Positions 42,911-54,672 of a stretch of 64,000 nucleotides of DNA are shown here, one piece after another. The notes under the pieces are model-generated. The model did no database searches. It saw only the letters and a list, made by a program, of their open reading frames with translations, and was not told where the DNA came from. Source of the DNA: Nonomuraea jabiensis (lineage in GTDB: Bacteria > Actinomycetota > Actinomycetes > Streptosporangiales > Streptosporangiaceae); assembly GCF_014204795.1 (NCBI RefSeq), contig NZ_JACHMB010000001.1:4340001-4404000 (forward strand), in the 5' to 3' direction. The stretch's first letter is position 1. Each line of letters opens with the position of its first letter. The translations under genes and the position numbers were made by a program.

Positions 42911-44496
42911 AGCGGGATGTTCCCATGCTTCTTCGGCGGGAGCGTCGCTCGCTTGTTCCTGAGGGCCCGCAGCGCCCTGACGACCTGGGCCCGGGTCTCG
43001 GACGGCCGGATCACCGCGTCCACATAGCCGCGTTCGGCCGCGATGTACGGATTGGCCAGCGTGTCCTCGTACTCGGTGACGAGCCGGGCGCGCTCGGCCT
43101 CGGGGTCGTCGGAGGCGGCGAGTTCGCGCCGGTAGAGGATGTTGACCGCGCCCTGCGCCCCCATGACCGCGATCTGGGCCGTCGGCCAGGCCAGATTGAT
43201 GTCCGCGCCGAGGTGCTTGGAGCCCATGACGTCGTACGCGCCGCCGTACGCCTTGCGCGTGATCACCGTGATCAGCGGCACCGTGGCCTCGGCGTAGGCG
43301 TAGAGGAGCTTGGCGCCCCGGCGGATGATTCCGTTCCATTCCTGATCGGTTCCTGGGAGGAATCCCGGCACATCCACAAATGTCAGTATCGGAATATTAA
43401 AGGCATCACATGTTCGAATAAATCGGGCGGCCTTCTCGGATGCGTTGATATCCAGACATCCGGCGAAATGCATGGGCTGGTTGGCCACGACCCCGACCGG
43501 CTGGCCGTCCACCCGGCCGTACCCGACCACGATGTTCGGCGCGAACAGCGCGTGGACCTCCAGGAACTCCCCGTCGTCCAGCACGCGCTCGATGACCCGG
43601 TGCATGTCGTACGGCTGATTGGCCGAGTCGGGGATCAGCCCGTCGAGCTCCGGATCGGGCTCCAGGTCGGCGGCGGGCTCGAAGACGGGGGCCTCGTCCA
43701 GGTTGTTCGACGGCAGGTACGACAGCAGCGCCTTGACGTACTCCAGCGCGTCGTCCTCGTCGGTGGCCTGGTAGTGGGCCACGCCCGACTTCGTGTTGTG
43801 CGTGTGCGCCCCGCCGAGCTCCTCGAACGTGACCTCCTCGCCCGTCACCGTCTTGATGACGTCGGGCCCGGTGATGAACATCTGGGACGTCTGATCCACC
43901 ATCACCACGAAGTCGGTCAGCGCGGGGGAGTAGACGTGCCCGCCGGCCGCGGCGCCCATGATGAGCGAGATCTGCGGGATCACGCCGGACGCGTGCACGT
44001 TGCGCTTGAAGATCTCCGCGTAGAGGCCGAGCGCGACCACGCCTTCCTGGATGCGCGCGCCGCCGCCCTCGTTGATGCCGATGATCGGGCACCCGGTCTT
44101 GATCGCCAGGTCGAGCACCTTGACGATCTTCTCGCCGTACACCTCGCCGAGCGAGCCGCCGAACACCGTCACGTCCTGCGAGAACACGCACACCTGCCGG
44201 CCGTCTACCGTGCCGTGCCCGGTGATGACGCCGTCGCCGTACGGCCGCCGCTTCTCCAGCCCGAACATCGTCGACCGGTGCCTGGCGAACTCGTCGAACT
44301 CCACGAACGAGCCCTCGTCCAGCAGCGCCAGCACCCGCTCCCTGGCGGTCATCTTGCCCTTGGCGTGCTGCTTCTCCACGGCCGCCGCCGAGCCCGCGTG
44401 CGCGGCCTCGTCGAGCCGCCGCTCCAGGTCGGCGATCTTCCCGGCGGTGGTGTGGATGTCTGGCTTGTCCGGCAACTCCTCCGCAGCAGTGCTCAT
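42907..44496 (-). CDS. pccB: Acyl-CoA (propionyl-CoA) carboxylase beta subunit
   Basis: 529 aa from the ATG at 44496. Carboxyltransferase domain motifs: KMTARERVLALLDEGSF, INEGGGARIQEGVVAL and GGHVYSPALTDF in the N half, FVDVPGFLPGTDQEWNGIIR and AYGGAYDVMGSK in the C half. It transfers CO2 from biotin to acyl-CoA, giving (methyl)malonyl-CoA for fatty acids or polyketides. Coupled to the epsilon subunit. The biotinylated alpha subunit is not in the window; birA lies ~9 kb away. Confidence 0.94.
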   Translation of the reverse strand: MSTAAEELPDKPDIHTTAGKIADLERRLDEAAHAGSAAAVEKQHAKGKMTARERVLALLDEGSFVEFDEFARHRSTMFGLEKRRPYGDGVITGHGTVDGRQVCVFSQDVTVFGGSLGEVYGEKIVKVLDLAIKTGCPIIGINEGGGARIQEGVVALGLYAEIFKRNVHASGVIPQISLIMGAAAGGHVYSPALTDFVVMVDQTSQMFITGPDVIKTVTGEEVTFEELGGAHTHNTKSGVAHYQATDEDDALEYVKALLSYLPSNNLDEAPVFEPAADLEPDPELDGLIPDSANQPYDMHRVIERVLDDGEFLEVHALFAPNIVVGYGRVDGQPVGVVANQPMHFAGCLDINASEKAARFIRTCDAFNIPILTFVDVPGFLPGTDQEWNGIIRRGAKLLYAYAEATVPLITVITRKAYGGAYDVMGSKHLGADINLAWPTAQIAVMGAQGAVNILYRRELAASDDPEAERARLVTEYEDTLANPYIAAERGYVDAVIRPSETRAQVVRALRALRNKRATLPPKKHGNIPL

Positions 44497-44532
44497 GCGC
44501 GCAAGGCTAGTCCTTCCTCCTAGAGTGGATCC

Positions 44533-45297
44533 ATGACGGATGCGGTTCGCACGCACGGCTTGTTCAAGCGCTACGGACCGCAGGTCGCGGTGGCGGGCGT
44601 CGAGCTGGTGGTGCCGTCGGGGAGCTTCGCGGGCCTGGTCGGGCCCAACGGCGCGGGCAAGACGACGACGCTCAGCATGATCACCGGGCTGCTCCGGCCC
44701 GACGGCGGCACCGCGGAGGTCGACGGGTTCCACGTGTGGCGCGACCCCGTGGAGGTCAAGACGCGCATCGGGGTGCTGCCGGAGGGGCTGCGGCTGTTCG
44801 AGCGGCTGTCGGGCCGCGAGCTGCTCCTCTACAACGGCCGGCTGCGCGGCATCCCCAAGGCCCAGGTCGAGGAGCGCGCGGCCGAGCTGCTGGCCGTGAT
44901 GGACCTGACCGGCGCCGCCGACAAGCTCGTCGTCGACTACTCCACCGGCATGCGCAAGAAGATCGGCCTGGCCGCCGCGCTCCTGCACAACCCGTCCGTG
45001 CTCTTCCTCGACGAGCCGTTCGAGGGCGTCGACCCGGTCAGCGCCAACACGCTCACCGACGTGCTGCGGCGCTTCACGGCGTCCGGCTCGACGGTGATCT
45101 TCTCCAGCCACGTGATGGACCTGGTCGAGCGGCTGTGCGACTGGGTGTCGGTGATGAGCGCGGGCCACATCGTGGCGCAGGGGCCGCTGGCGGACGTACG
45201 CGGCGGGCGCAGCCTCAACCAGGCGTTCCTCGAGCTGGTCGGCGGACCGCGCGACAACGGCGAGGGCCTGACGTGGCTCGGCGCCAACCCCAGGTGA
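44533..45297 (+). CDS. ABC transporter ATP-binding protein
   Basis: 254 aa. Walker A GPNGAGKTTT (~36-45), Q-loop region, signature YSTGMRKKIG, Walker B VLFLDEPFEGVD and H-loop SSHVMD. It is the drug/exporter type (CcmA-like) that pairs with the membrane protein immediately downstream. Divergent from pccB with only 36 bp between starts. Confidence 0.93.
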   Translation: MTDAVRTHGLFKRYGPQVAVAGVELVVPSGSFAGLVGPNGAGKTTTLSMITGLLRPDGGTAEVDGFHVWRDPVEVKTRIGVLPEGLRLFERLSGRELLLYNGRLRGIPKAQVEERAAELLAVMDLTGAADKLVVDYSTGMRKKIGLAAALLHNPSVLFLDEPFEGVDPVSANTLTDVLRRFTASGSTVIFSSHVMDLVERLCDWVSVMSAGHIVAQGPLADVRGGRSLNQAFLELVGGPRDNGEGLTWLGANPR

Positions 45298-45314
45298 CAC
45301 CCCGAGGAGTCCCG

Positions 45315-46874
45315 TTGACCACCGTGGCCCTGTTCGCGCAGCTCAAGCTCCAGCTGCTGGGCGGAAACCTGCGCGGCGACCTCCAGCGCAAGCTCGGCTT
45401 CGTCTTCACCCTGCTCATCGCCACCGGCCTGGCCCTGCTCGGCTTCTTCCTGATGAGCCTGCTCCGGCTGGCGCCCCACGACCTCGCCGCCGACCTGGTG
45501 ATCGTCGCGTTCACGGCCTTCCTCATCGGCTGGATGATCGTGCCGCTGATGGCGTTCGGCCTGGACGACACGCTCGACCCGGCCAAGCTGTCGCTCCTGC
45601 CGCTGCGCACCGGGCAGCTCGCGGTCGGCATGTTCACCGCGTCCGTGACCGGGGTCTGGCCGCTCGCCATGCTGATCATCACGGCCGGCGCGCTGGTGGG
45701 GGTGGCGACGGGCGTGGGCGGCGTGCTGCTCGGGGTGCCGGCCGTGCTGCTGCAGTTCGCGCTGTGCGTGGTGACGTCGCGGCTGATCACCACCTCGCTC
45801 TCCAGCGCGCTGCGCACCCGGCGGGGCCGCGACGTGCTGGCCGTGGCCGCGCTCCTGGTGGTGGTGCTCGCGCAGCTGCCCAACCTCGTGATGAACCGCG
45901 GCCTCGGCGACCCCGAGGGCATGCTGCGCCAGCTGGCGGGCGTGCTCAGGTGGACGCCGCCGGGCATGGCGGCGCACGCGATGGCTGACGGCGGCCTGGC
46001 CGGGCTGGCCGAGCTCGCGCTGGTGGCCGTGATCGTGGTGGTGCTCGGCTGGCTGTGGATCAAGGCGCTGGGCCGGGCCCTGGTGACGCCCGACGTCTCC
46101 ACCCAGGCCGCGTCCGTGCGCAAGGAGAGCGGCCTGGTCGACAGGTTCCTGCCGGACGGGCCGCTGGCGGCCGTGGTGACGAAGGAGCTGAAGTACATCA
46201 GGCGCGAGCCCAGGTTCCGCGTGGGCTGGTTCAGCGCGGTCGTGGTCACCGCCGTGCTGGCGTTCTCGCTGAGCAGGAGCGCGGGCGGCGCGGAGGGCGT
46301 GCCGATCGTCCTGACCTGCGTCGGCGCCCTGATGATCGCGCTGCAGTCGGGCAACACGTTCGGCATCGACGGCCGCTCGTTGTGGATGAACGCCGTGGCG
46401 TTCGGCTCCGAGCGCGGGCTGGCCACCGACCTGGCCGGGCGCCACCTGGCCAACGCGTTGATCGCCGTGCCGCTGCTCACCGTGATCGCGGTGGCCACCG
46501 GCCTGTTCACCGGCCATCCCGGCATGATCGTCCCGGCGGCGCTGGCCGGGTGGGGCGCGCTCGGCCTCGGGCTCGGCGTCGGGTCGGTGATGAGCGTGGT
46601 GGTTCCGTACACGGTGCCCGAGCGGATGAACGCCTTCAGCGGCGCCGCGCCCGGGCAGGGCGGCCAGGCGTTCGCCTCCGCCATGGGGGGCACGCTCGGC
46701 ATCGCGCTGCTGTCGCTGCCGTTCGTGGTGCCGCTGGCGTTCGGCTGGTTCTGGGTGTGCGCGGTGGCGCCGTTCTACGGGGTGCTGGCGGAGACGCTCG
46801 GCAGGCGCCTGGCGGCCAGGATCGGATTCGCCCGGATGCCGGAGCTGCTGGGGGCCGTTTCCAAAGGTAGTTGA
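45315..46874 (+). CDS. ABC transporter permease
   Basis: 519 aa starting at the TTG at 45315, supported by GAGGAG at 45304-45309 (spacing 5). About 12 hydrophobic helices arranged in two halves around a cytoplasmic region (~270-300: VTKELKYIRREPRFRVGWF). It lacks a nucleotide-binding domain and works with the preceding ATPase. Probably an exporter; substrate unknown. Confidence 0.85.
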   Translation: MTTVALFAQLKLQLLGGNLRGDLQRKLGFVFTLLIATGLALLGFFLMSLLRLAPHDLAADLVIVAFTAFLIGWMIVPLMAFGLDDTLDPAKLSLLPLRTGQLAVGMFTASVTGVWPLAMLIITAGALVGVATGVGGVLLGVPAVLLQFALCVVTSRLITTSLSSALRTRRGRDVLAVAALLVVVLAQLPNLVMNRGLGDPEGMLRQLAGVLRWTPPGMAAHAMADGGLAGLAELALVAVIVVVLGWLWIKALGRALVTPDVSTQAASVRKESGLVDRFLPDGPLAAVVTKELKYIRREPRFRVGWFSAVVVTAVLAFSLSRSAGGAEGVPIVLTCVGALMIALQSGNTFGIDGRSLWMNAVAFGSERGLATDLAGRHLANALIAVPLLTVIAVATGLFTGHPGMIVPAALAGWGALGLGLGVGSVMSVVVPYTVPERMNAFSGAAPGQGGQAFASAMGGTLGIALLSLPFVVPLAFGWFWVCAVAPFYGVLAETLGRRLAARIGFARMPELLGAVSKGS

Positions 46875-46939
46875 ATGGTCTAGTCCAATGGGCGAGACCG
46901 GTCTACGGCTTCCCGAAGCGACTCGATACCCTTCGAAAC

Positions 46940-49561
<2,622 letters not shown>

Positions 49562-49577
49562 CCCGGCCCCCGCCGGT

Positions 49578-50657
49578 CTAGCGGAGGCCCTCGAAGAAGG
49601 CGGTGACGTCGGAGGTGAGGGCCTCCGTCGCGGTGTGCGCGGTGTAGTGGCCGTGCGCCGGGGCCGGCAGCGTCTTCCAGGAGACGATGTTGGCGTGGTC
49701 GCGCTCGGCGAAGCGGCGGATCGACTTGAAGTCGCCCTCGCCCATCGCCAGCGCGGTCGGCACGGTGGTGGGCTCCTTGGGCTGCTCCATGCGGGCGTTC
49801 TCCCAGTACTGCCGGATGGCCGAGCCGGCGGTCCCGGTGAACCAGTAGATCGCGGCGCTGGTGAGCACGAAGTCGTCGTCCAGGTCCTCGTCGAAGAGCT
49901 GGACGAGCCAGCCCAGGAGCCCGGCGGGGGAGTCGGCGAGGGCGTGGGCGAGGGTCTGCGGCTGCTGCGAGTGCAGCACGTTGAAGGCGCCCTTCTCCTT
50001 CCAGAACCAGTCGAGCACGGCCAGCCCGGCCTGGTCCTCCTCGCTCAGGCCGGCGAACTCGGCCGGGTCGCCGGAGGGGAAGGAGAACAGCTGCGTGACG
50101 TGGACGCCCACGACGTGGTCCGGGTCGATCCTGCCGACCTCGGGCGAGATCATCGAGCCGCCGTCGTTGCCGACCGCGCCGTAGCGGGTGTAGCCGAGGC
50201 GGGACATCAGCTCGGCCCACGCCCTGGCGATGCGCTGGTTGTTCCAGCCCAGCTCGTTCGTGGGGCCGGAGAAGCCGTAGCCGGGGACCGACGGGATGAC
50301 CAGGTGGAAGTGGCGTGACAGGGGCTCGATGGCCTCCAGGTACTCGGCGATCGAGCCGGGCCAGCCGTGGGTGAGGATCAGCGCCAGGGCGTCGGGGTTG
50401 TCATTGCGTACGTGGATGAAGTGGATGTTCTGCCCGTCGATCTCGGTGGTGAACTGCGGGTGGGCGTTGAGCCTGGCCTCCTGGGCGCGCCAGTCGAAGC
50501 CGTCCCGCCAGTAGCTGACCAGGCGCTTGACCCGCTCGACGCTGACGCCCTGGTCGGTGCCGGGGATCTCGTGGGCGAAGCGGGTCAGGGCGAGGCGGGC
50601 CTGGAGGTCGTCGAGGTCGGTCTGCGGGATCTCGACGCGGAAGGGGCTGATGCTCAT
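49578..50657 (-). CDS. Epoxide hydrolase family protein
   Basis: 359 aa. The N-terminal EHN-type region (~1-90: FRVEIPQTDLDDLQARLALTRF) precedes an alpha/beta hydrolase core with HGWPGS (oxyanion), GNDGG (Asp nucleophile ~180) and a C-terminal HGHYTAHTATEAL segment where the catalytic His is expected. It opens epoxides by a covalent Asp-ester. Upstream palindromes (50679-50710) suggest repression by a TetR-like protein not encoded nearby. Confidence 0.88.
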   Translation of the reverse strand: MSISPFRVEIPQTDLDDLQARLALTRFAHEIPGTDQGVSVERVKRLVSYWRDGFDWRAQEARLNAHPQFTTEIDGQNIHFIHVRNDNPDALALILTHGWPGSIAEYLEAIEPLSRHFHLVIPSVPGYGFSGPTNELGWNNQRIARAWAELMSRLGYTRYGAVGNDGGSMISPEVGRIDPDHVVGVHVTQLFSFPSGDPAEFAGLSEEDQAGLAVLDWFWKEKGAFNVLHSQQPQTLAHALADSPAGLLGWLVQLFDEDLDDDFVLTSAAIYWFTGTAGSAIRQYWENARMEQPKEPTTVPTALAMGEGDFKSIRRFAERDHANIVSWKTLPAPAHGHYTAHTATEALTSDVTAFFEGLR

Positions 50658-50678
50658 GGAAGGCTCCCGGAACAGGCG

Positions 50679-50710
50679 GAACGGTTTGTTCTGTTCCAGA
50701 ATAGCAGAAC
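50679..50710. promoter_or_regulatory. Overlapping palindromes upstream of the epoxide hydrolase
   Basis: GAACGGTTTGTTC (50679-50691) is a palindrome with a 5-nt centre. GTTCTG (50688-50693) pairs with CAGAAC (50705-50710). The elements lie 22-53 bp before the start codon at 50657, in the only A+T-rich stretch between it and fdhD. The spacing suits a TetR-type dimer pair. Confidence 0.5.
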
Positions 50711-50718
50711 GGAATACT

Positions 50719-51561
50719 TCATTCCATAGCTATCCGCTCCGATCCCGCATAGACGTTGCAGCGCTCTCCGCGCAGGAACCCCACGAGCGTGATGCCGAAC
50801 TTCCTGGCCAGCTCCACCGCCAGCGACGACGGCGCCGAGACCGCGCACACCGCCGGGATCCCGGCGGCCAGCGCCTTCTGCATGATCTCGTAGCTGGTCC
50901 GCCCGCTGACCATGAGCACGTGCTCGGCCAGCGGCAGCCGCTCGGTCAGCCCCGCCCAGCCGACCAGCTTGTCCACCGCGTTGTGGCGGCCCACGTCCTC
51001 CCGCACCGCCACCAGTTCGCCCGTGGCCGAGAACAGCCCGGCCGCGTGCAGGCTGCCGGTCTTGCCGAACCCGCCCTGGGCGGCGCGCAGCGCCTCCGGC
51101 AGCCCGTACAGGAACTCGGGGGTGAGGCCGAGCCGGCCCCTGGGGACCGGCTTGCAGCGGTCGTGCAGCGACTCCAGGCTCGCCGAGCCGCAGACGCCGC
51201 ACGCGCTGGAGGTGAGGAAGTGGCGGTCCAGCGCGGGCAGGTCGGGGATGGGGCCGCGCAGGCGTACGGTCACCGTGTTGTAGCGGGCCTCGGGCGGGAG
51301 GTCCTCGTCGGTGCAGTACGCGATGGCGGCGATGTCGCCGGGACCGGCCAGGCCCTCGCCGTGCAGGAAGCCGGCGGCCAGCTCGAAGTCGTGCCCGGGG
51401 GTGCGCATGGTGATGGCCACGGTCCTGCGCGTGCCGTCGGGAGCGGTGAGCCGGATCTCCAGCGGCTCCTCGGTGGCCAGGTAGTCGCGCCGCTCCCTGG
51501 TGGCGGAGCCGGACAGCTCCATGATCCTGATGCGCGTGGTGGGCCCAGGACGCGTGTTCAC
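50719..51561 (-). CDS. fdhD: Formate dehydrogenase accessory sulfurtransferase FdhD
   Basis: 280 aa, GTG start at 51561 overlapping the upstream stop (GTGA). Conserved SSACGVCGSASLE with C121 and C124, RYNTVTVRL and EDVGRHNAVDKL. FdhD passes sulfur from a desulfurase to the molybdenum cofactor, which formate dehydrogenases need. Coupled to the formate dehydrogenase-like gene, which is its expected client. Confidence 0.94.
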   Translation of the reverse strand: MNTRPGPTTRIRIMELSGSATRERRDYLATEEPLEIRLTAPDGTRRTVAITMRTPGHDFELAAGFLHGEGLAGPGDIAAIAYCTDEDLPPEARYNTVTVRLRGPIPDLPALDRHFLTSSACGVCGSASLESLHDRCKPVPRGRLGLTPEFLYGLPEALRAAQGGFGKTGSLHAAGLFSATGELVAVREDVGRHNAVDKLVGWAGLTERLPLAEHVLMVSGRTSYEIMQKALAAGIPAVCAVSAPSSLAVELARKFGITLVGFLRGERCNVYAGSERIAME

Positions 51562-53762
51562 AGGGGCCGCACGGTGACGAGGGCGTTGTAGTCGGGGATC
51601 CGCGCGTCCGGGGAGCGGCGGGACTCGTCCAGCAGGACGTTGCCCTCGGGCCAGTGGATCTGCAGGTTGCCCGGCATGAGCGGGGCCCGCAGGATCTTGC
51701 CGTGGTAGGTGCGCTCGCCGGAGCGCAGCTCGACCGGGGCGCCGTCGGGCAGGCCCAGGCGGTCGGCGTCGTACTCGCTCATCAGCACGGCCTCGCGCAT
51801 CGCGCCGTTGAAGCCGTCGCGGCGCTCGTGGACCATGCTGTTGAACTGTTTGCCGCGCCTGGTGGCCACCATGAACGCGCCGTCGGGGCGCTTCAGCGCC
51901 GGGGGCCGGACGACGCTGAAGCGGCCCAGCCCGTCGGGGGTCTGGAAGCGGCCGTCGGCGAACAGGTGGCGGCCGCCGTACTGGACGTTGTCGCCGAACT
52001 TCCGCAGGTCCGCGATGCCGCGGTAGAAGGGGACGGCGCGCTCGATCTCGGCCCGGATCTGCGGCGTGCCGGTGAAGGTGATTTTTGATGAAATTTCGGG
52101 GTTTGTACGGGCGGCCAGCTCCGTGAAGATCTTCCACTCCGGCCACGCCTCGCCGATGCGCGGCCCCTCGACCTCGGGGGAGAAGATGATCCGGCGCTCG
52201 GTGGAGGTCTCGGTCACGCCGCCGACCATCTCGTAGCGGGTCTGTGCGGGCAGCAGCAGCACGTCGCCCTCGCCCGGCACCAGCATCTGCGACGACAGCA
52301 CGATGTCGATGTGCACCCGCAGCCGCAGCCGCGACAGGGCCTCGCGGCAGTAGGCCGGGTCGGGCAGGACCTCCAGGAAGTTGCCGCCGCTCGACACCAG
52401 CGCGTCGAGGTCGCCGCGGTGGGCCGCGTCGATCATGTCGGTCGCGGTGAGACCGGGCGTGGCCGGGACCTCGAACCCCCACATCTCCGTAAATTTCGCG
52501 GCATTCTCTGGCGTGATCGGCAGCCCGCCCGGCAGGCCGGTCGCGTACGCGCCCATCTCGGCCCCGCCCTGCACGCCGCTGTGCCCCCGGATCGGCATCA
52601 GCCCGCACTTGTCGCGCCCGACGAAGCCCCTGGCCAGCGCCAGGTTCACGATCGAGCGGACGTTGTCCTCGCCGTAGGCGTGCTGCGTGATGCCCATCGA
52701 CCACACCAGCACCGCCGAGCGGGCCTCGCCCAGCAGCCTGGCCAGGCGGAGCATGTCGTCGCGGGAGGCCCCGGACAGCGCCTCCAGCTCCTCCCACGAC
52801 TGCCCCGCGACCTCCCGGCGCAGCTCCTCGAACCCCGTGGTCCGCTGGTCGACGAACTCCTTGTCCACCCAGTCGTTCTCGATCAGGTGCTTGAGCACGC
52901 CGTTGAGGAAGCCGATGTCGCCGCCCACGTTCACGCCGAAGAACTCGTCGGTGATCTTCGTGCCGAACAGCGCGGACTCGGCGTTCGACGGCACCCAGTA
53001 CTTGTCCATGCCGGGCTCGCGATAGGCGTTGACCATCGCGATCCGGGTGCCGGCCTTCTTGGCGTGGTAGAGGTACTTCATCGCGACCGGCTGGTTGTTC
53101 GACGGGTTGGAGCCGATGAAGACGATCAGGTCGGAGCCGATCCAGTCGGTGTACGAGCAGGTCGTGGCCGCCGCGCCGATGGTCTGCTTGAGCGCGACCG
53201 TGGAGGGCGAGTGGCAGATCCGGGCGGCGTTGTCGACGCTGTTGGTGCCGAGCGCGCGCACGGCCTTCTGGGCCGCGTAGTAGTTCTCGTTGGGCACGCC
53301 GCGGCTGGTCAGGTAGGCGCCGAAGCGCGCGTCCCGCAGGCCGTCCGCGGCCAGGCGCAGCGCCTCGTCCCAGGAGATCCGGGTGAAGCCGGGCTCGCCC
53401 GCGCGGCGCAGCATGGGGTACGGCAGCCGTCCCAGCTCGCGGAGCTCGGCGCTCTTCTTGCCGACGAGTCCAGAAATATCCCGCAAAAGTGTGGGGTCCA
53501 GGGCGGGCATGGTGTTCAGGGGCAGCAGCCGCAGCCTGATGTTGCACAGATGGATCTCGTCCATCGTCCAGTCACGCATGCCATGGGTGCCCAGCGCGCA
53601 CCCGTCACAGGTGCCCTGGTTGAGTATCCGCCACGCGTAACCCCGGTTGCCCTTGACCGACCTGAACGCCTTCCACAGCTCCAGGTAGTTGTTCGGCTTG
53701 CGCAGCCCGATGCCGAACGGTCGCCAAGAGGCCCAGTTACGCGGATCCAGGAGCTTGCTCAT
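51558..53762 (-). CDS. FdhF/YdeP-family molybdopterin oxidoreductase
   Basis: 734 aa. C52/C55 (GTCDGCALG) and C73 may bind a cluster; AARICHSPSTVAL places Cys183 where E. coli FdhF has selenocysteine (ARVUHGPS), so Cys is the probable Mo ligand. Further family segments: GSNPSNNQPVAMKY, GLMPIRGHSGVQG, and a C-terminal dinucleotide-binding domain (NSMVHERRDGFNGAMR, ~635-734). Likely oxidises formate or a related small substrate, but YdeP-type enzymes are not all formate dehydrogenases. Coupled to fdhD, divergent from birA. Confidence 0.88.
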   Translation of the reverse strand: MSKLLDPRNWASWRPFGIGLRKPNNYLELWKAFRSVKGNRGYAWRILNQGTCDGCALGTHGMRDWTMDEIHLCNIRLRLLPLNTMPALDPTLLRDISGLVGKKSAELRELGRLPYPMLRRAGEPGFTRISWDEALRLAADGLRDARFGAYLTSRGVPNENYYAAQKAVRALGTNSVDNAARICHSPSTVALKQTIGAAATTCSYTDWIGSDLIVFIGSNPSNNQPVAMKYLYHAKKAGTRIAMVNAYREPGMDKYWVPSNAESALFGTKITDEFFGVNVGGDIGFLNGVLKHLIENDWVDKEFVDQRTTGFEELRREVAGQSWEELEALSGASRDDMLRLARLLGEARSAVLVWSMGITQHAYGEDNVRSIVNLALARGFVGRDKCGLMPIRGHSGVQGGAEMGAYATGLPGGLPITPENAAKFTEMWGFEVPATPGLTATDMIDAAHRGDLDALVSSGGNFLEVLPDPAYCREALSRLRLRVHIDIVLSSQMLVPGEGDVLLLPAQTRYEMVGGVTETSTERRIIFSPEVEGPRIGEAWPEWKIFTELAARTNPEISSKITFTGTPQIRAEIERAVPFYRGIADLRKFGDNVQYGGRHLFADGRFQTPDGLGRFSVVRPPALKRPDGAFMVATRRGKQFNSMVHERRDGFNGAMREAVLMSEYDADRLGLPDGAPVELRSGERTYHGKILRAPLMPGNLQIHWPEGNVLLDESRRSPDARIPDYNALVTVRPL

Positions 53763-53797
53763 CTCTCCATCTTCCTCCCGGCTGCAAAGATAGGGGG

Positions 53798-54619
53798 GTG
53801 CCCGACTCGCGTTACTCCAACCTCGACCGCCCGCCGCTCTCCGAGGCGGCGCTCAACCGCGCGCTGGTCCGCCCCGGCTCCCTGTGGAGCGGTGTCACCG
53901 TCGTGGAGAGCACCGGCTCCACCAACGCCGACCTGGCCGAGGCCGCTCAGGCCGGAGCCCCGGAGGGGACGGTGCTGGTGGCGGAGTCGCAGCTGGCGGG
54001 CCGCGGCCGGCTGGGCCGTACCTGGACGGCGCCCCCGCGCTCGGGCCTGACGTTCTCGATCCTGCTCAAACCGGACGTGCCGCCCACCGCGCAGGGCTGG
54101 CTGACGCTCCTGTACGGCGTCGCCGCCGCCTCCGCCCTGCGCCGCCTGGCCGAGGTGGACGTACGCGTGAAATGGCCCAACGACCTGCTGATCGGCGAGC
54201 GCAAGCTGGCGGGGATCCTGGCCGAGCGGGCGGAGGACGGCGTCGTCGTCGGCATGGGCCTCAACGTGTCGCTCACGCAGGAGGAGCTGCCCGTCGAGAC
54301 GGCCACGTCGCTGGCCATCGAGGAGGCGGCCTGCCTCGACCGCGACCCGCTGCTCAGGGCCGTGCTCAGGGAGGTCGAGAGCCACTACAGGGAGTGGACC
54401 GACGCCAAGGGCGACGCCGAGGCGTGCGGGCTGCGCCCGGCGTACCTGGCGGCCAGCGCCACGGTCGGGCGGCGGGTCAGGGTGGAGCTGCCGGGGCGGC
54501 AGGCGGTCACCGGGACGGCCACGGGGGTCGACCAGTTCGGGCACCTGCAGGTGGAGTCGGAGGGGGAGCGCCACACGCTGAGCGCGGGCGACGTGGTGCA
54601 CGTCCGCCCGGCGGACTGA
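53798..54619 (+). CDS. birA: Biotin--[acetyl-CoA-carboxylase] ligase
   Basis: 273 aa, GTG start with a GGGGG stretch close upstream. Biotin-binding GRGRLGRTWTAP and KWPNDLLIGERKLAG are intact, and a C-terminal SH3-like domain (~225-273) is present. No N-terminal HTH, so it is a class I ligase that does not repress transcription. It biotinylates carboxylase subunits such as the partner of pccB. Confidence 0.93.
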   Translation: MPDSRYSNLDRPPLSEAALNRALVRPGSLWSGVTVVESTGSTNADLAEAAQAGAPEGTVLVAESQLAGRGRLGRTWTAPPRSGLTFSILLKPDVPPTAQGWLTLLYGVAAASALRRLAEVDVRVKWPNDLLIGERKLAGILAERAEDGVVVGMGLNVSLTQEELPVETATSLAIEEAACLDRDPLLRAVLREVESHYREWTDAKGDAEACGLRPAYLAASATVGRRVRVELPGRQAVTGTATGVDQFGHLQVESEGERHTLSAGDVVHVRPAD

Positions 54620-54672
54620 CCGGATCCGCCGGGAGCATAGCCGCCACGCGGCGATGGTGGCACGATTTGGCC

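Noticed and set aside
46871..46939. Upstream ATG at 46871 as the ppc start
   Set aside because: It overlaps the permease stop, and the added 23 codons are less GC-biased than the gene; the ATG at 46940 fits better, though this is not certain.
52000..53762. Selenocysteine in the formate dehydrogenase-like gene
   Set aside because: The aligned position is an ordinary Cys codon (Cys183) and no in-frame TGA occurs before the stop.
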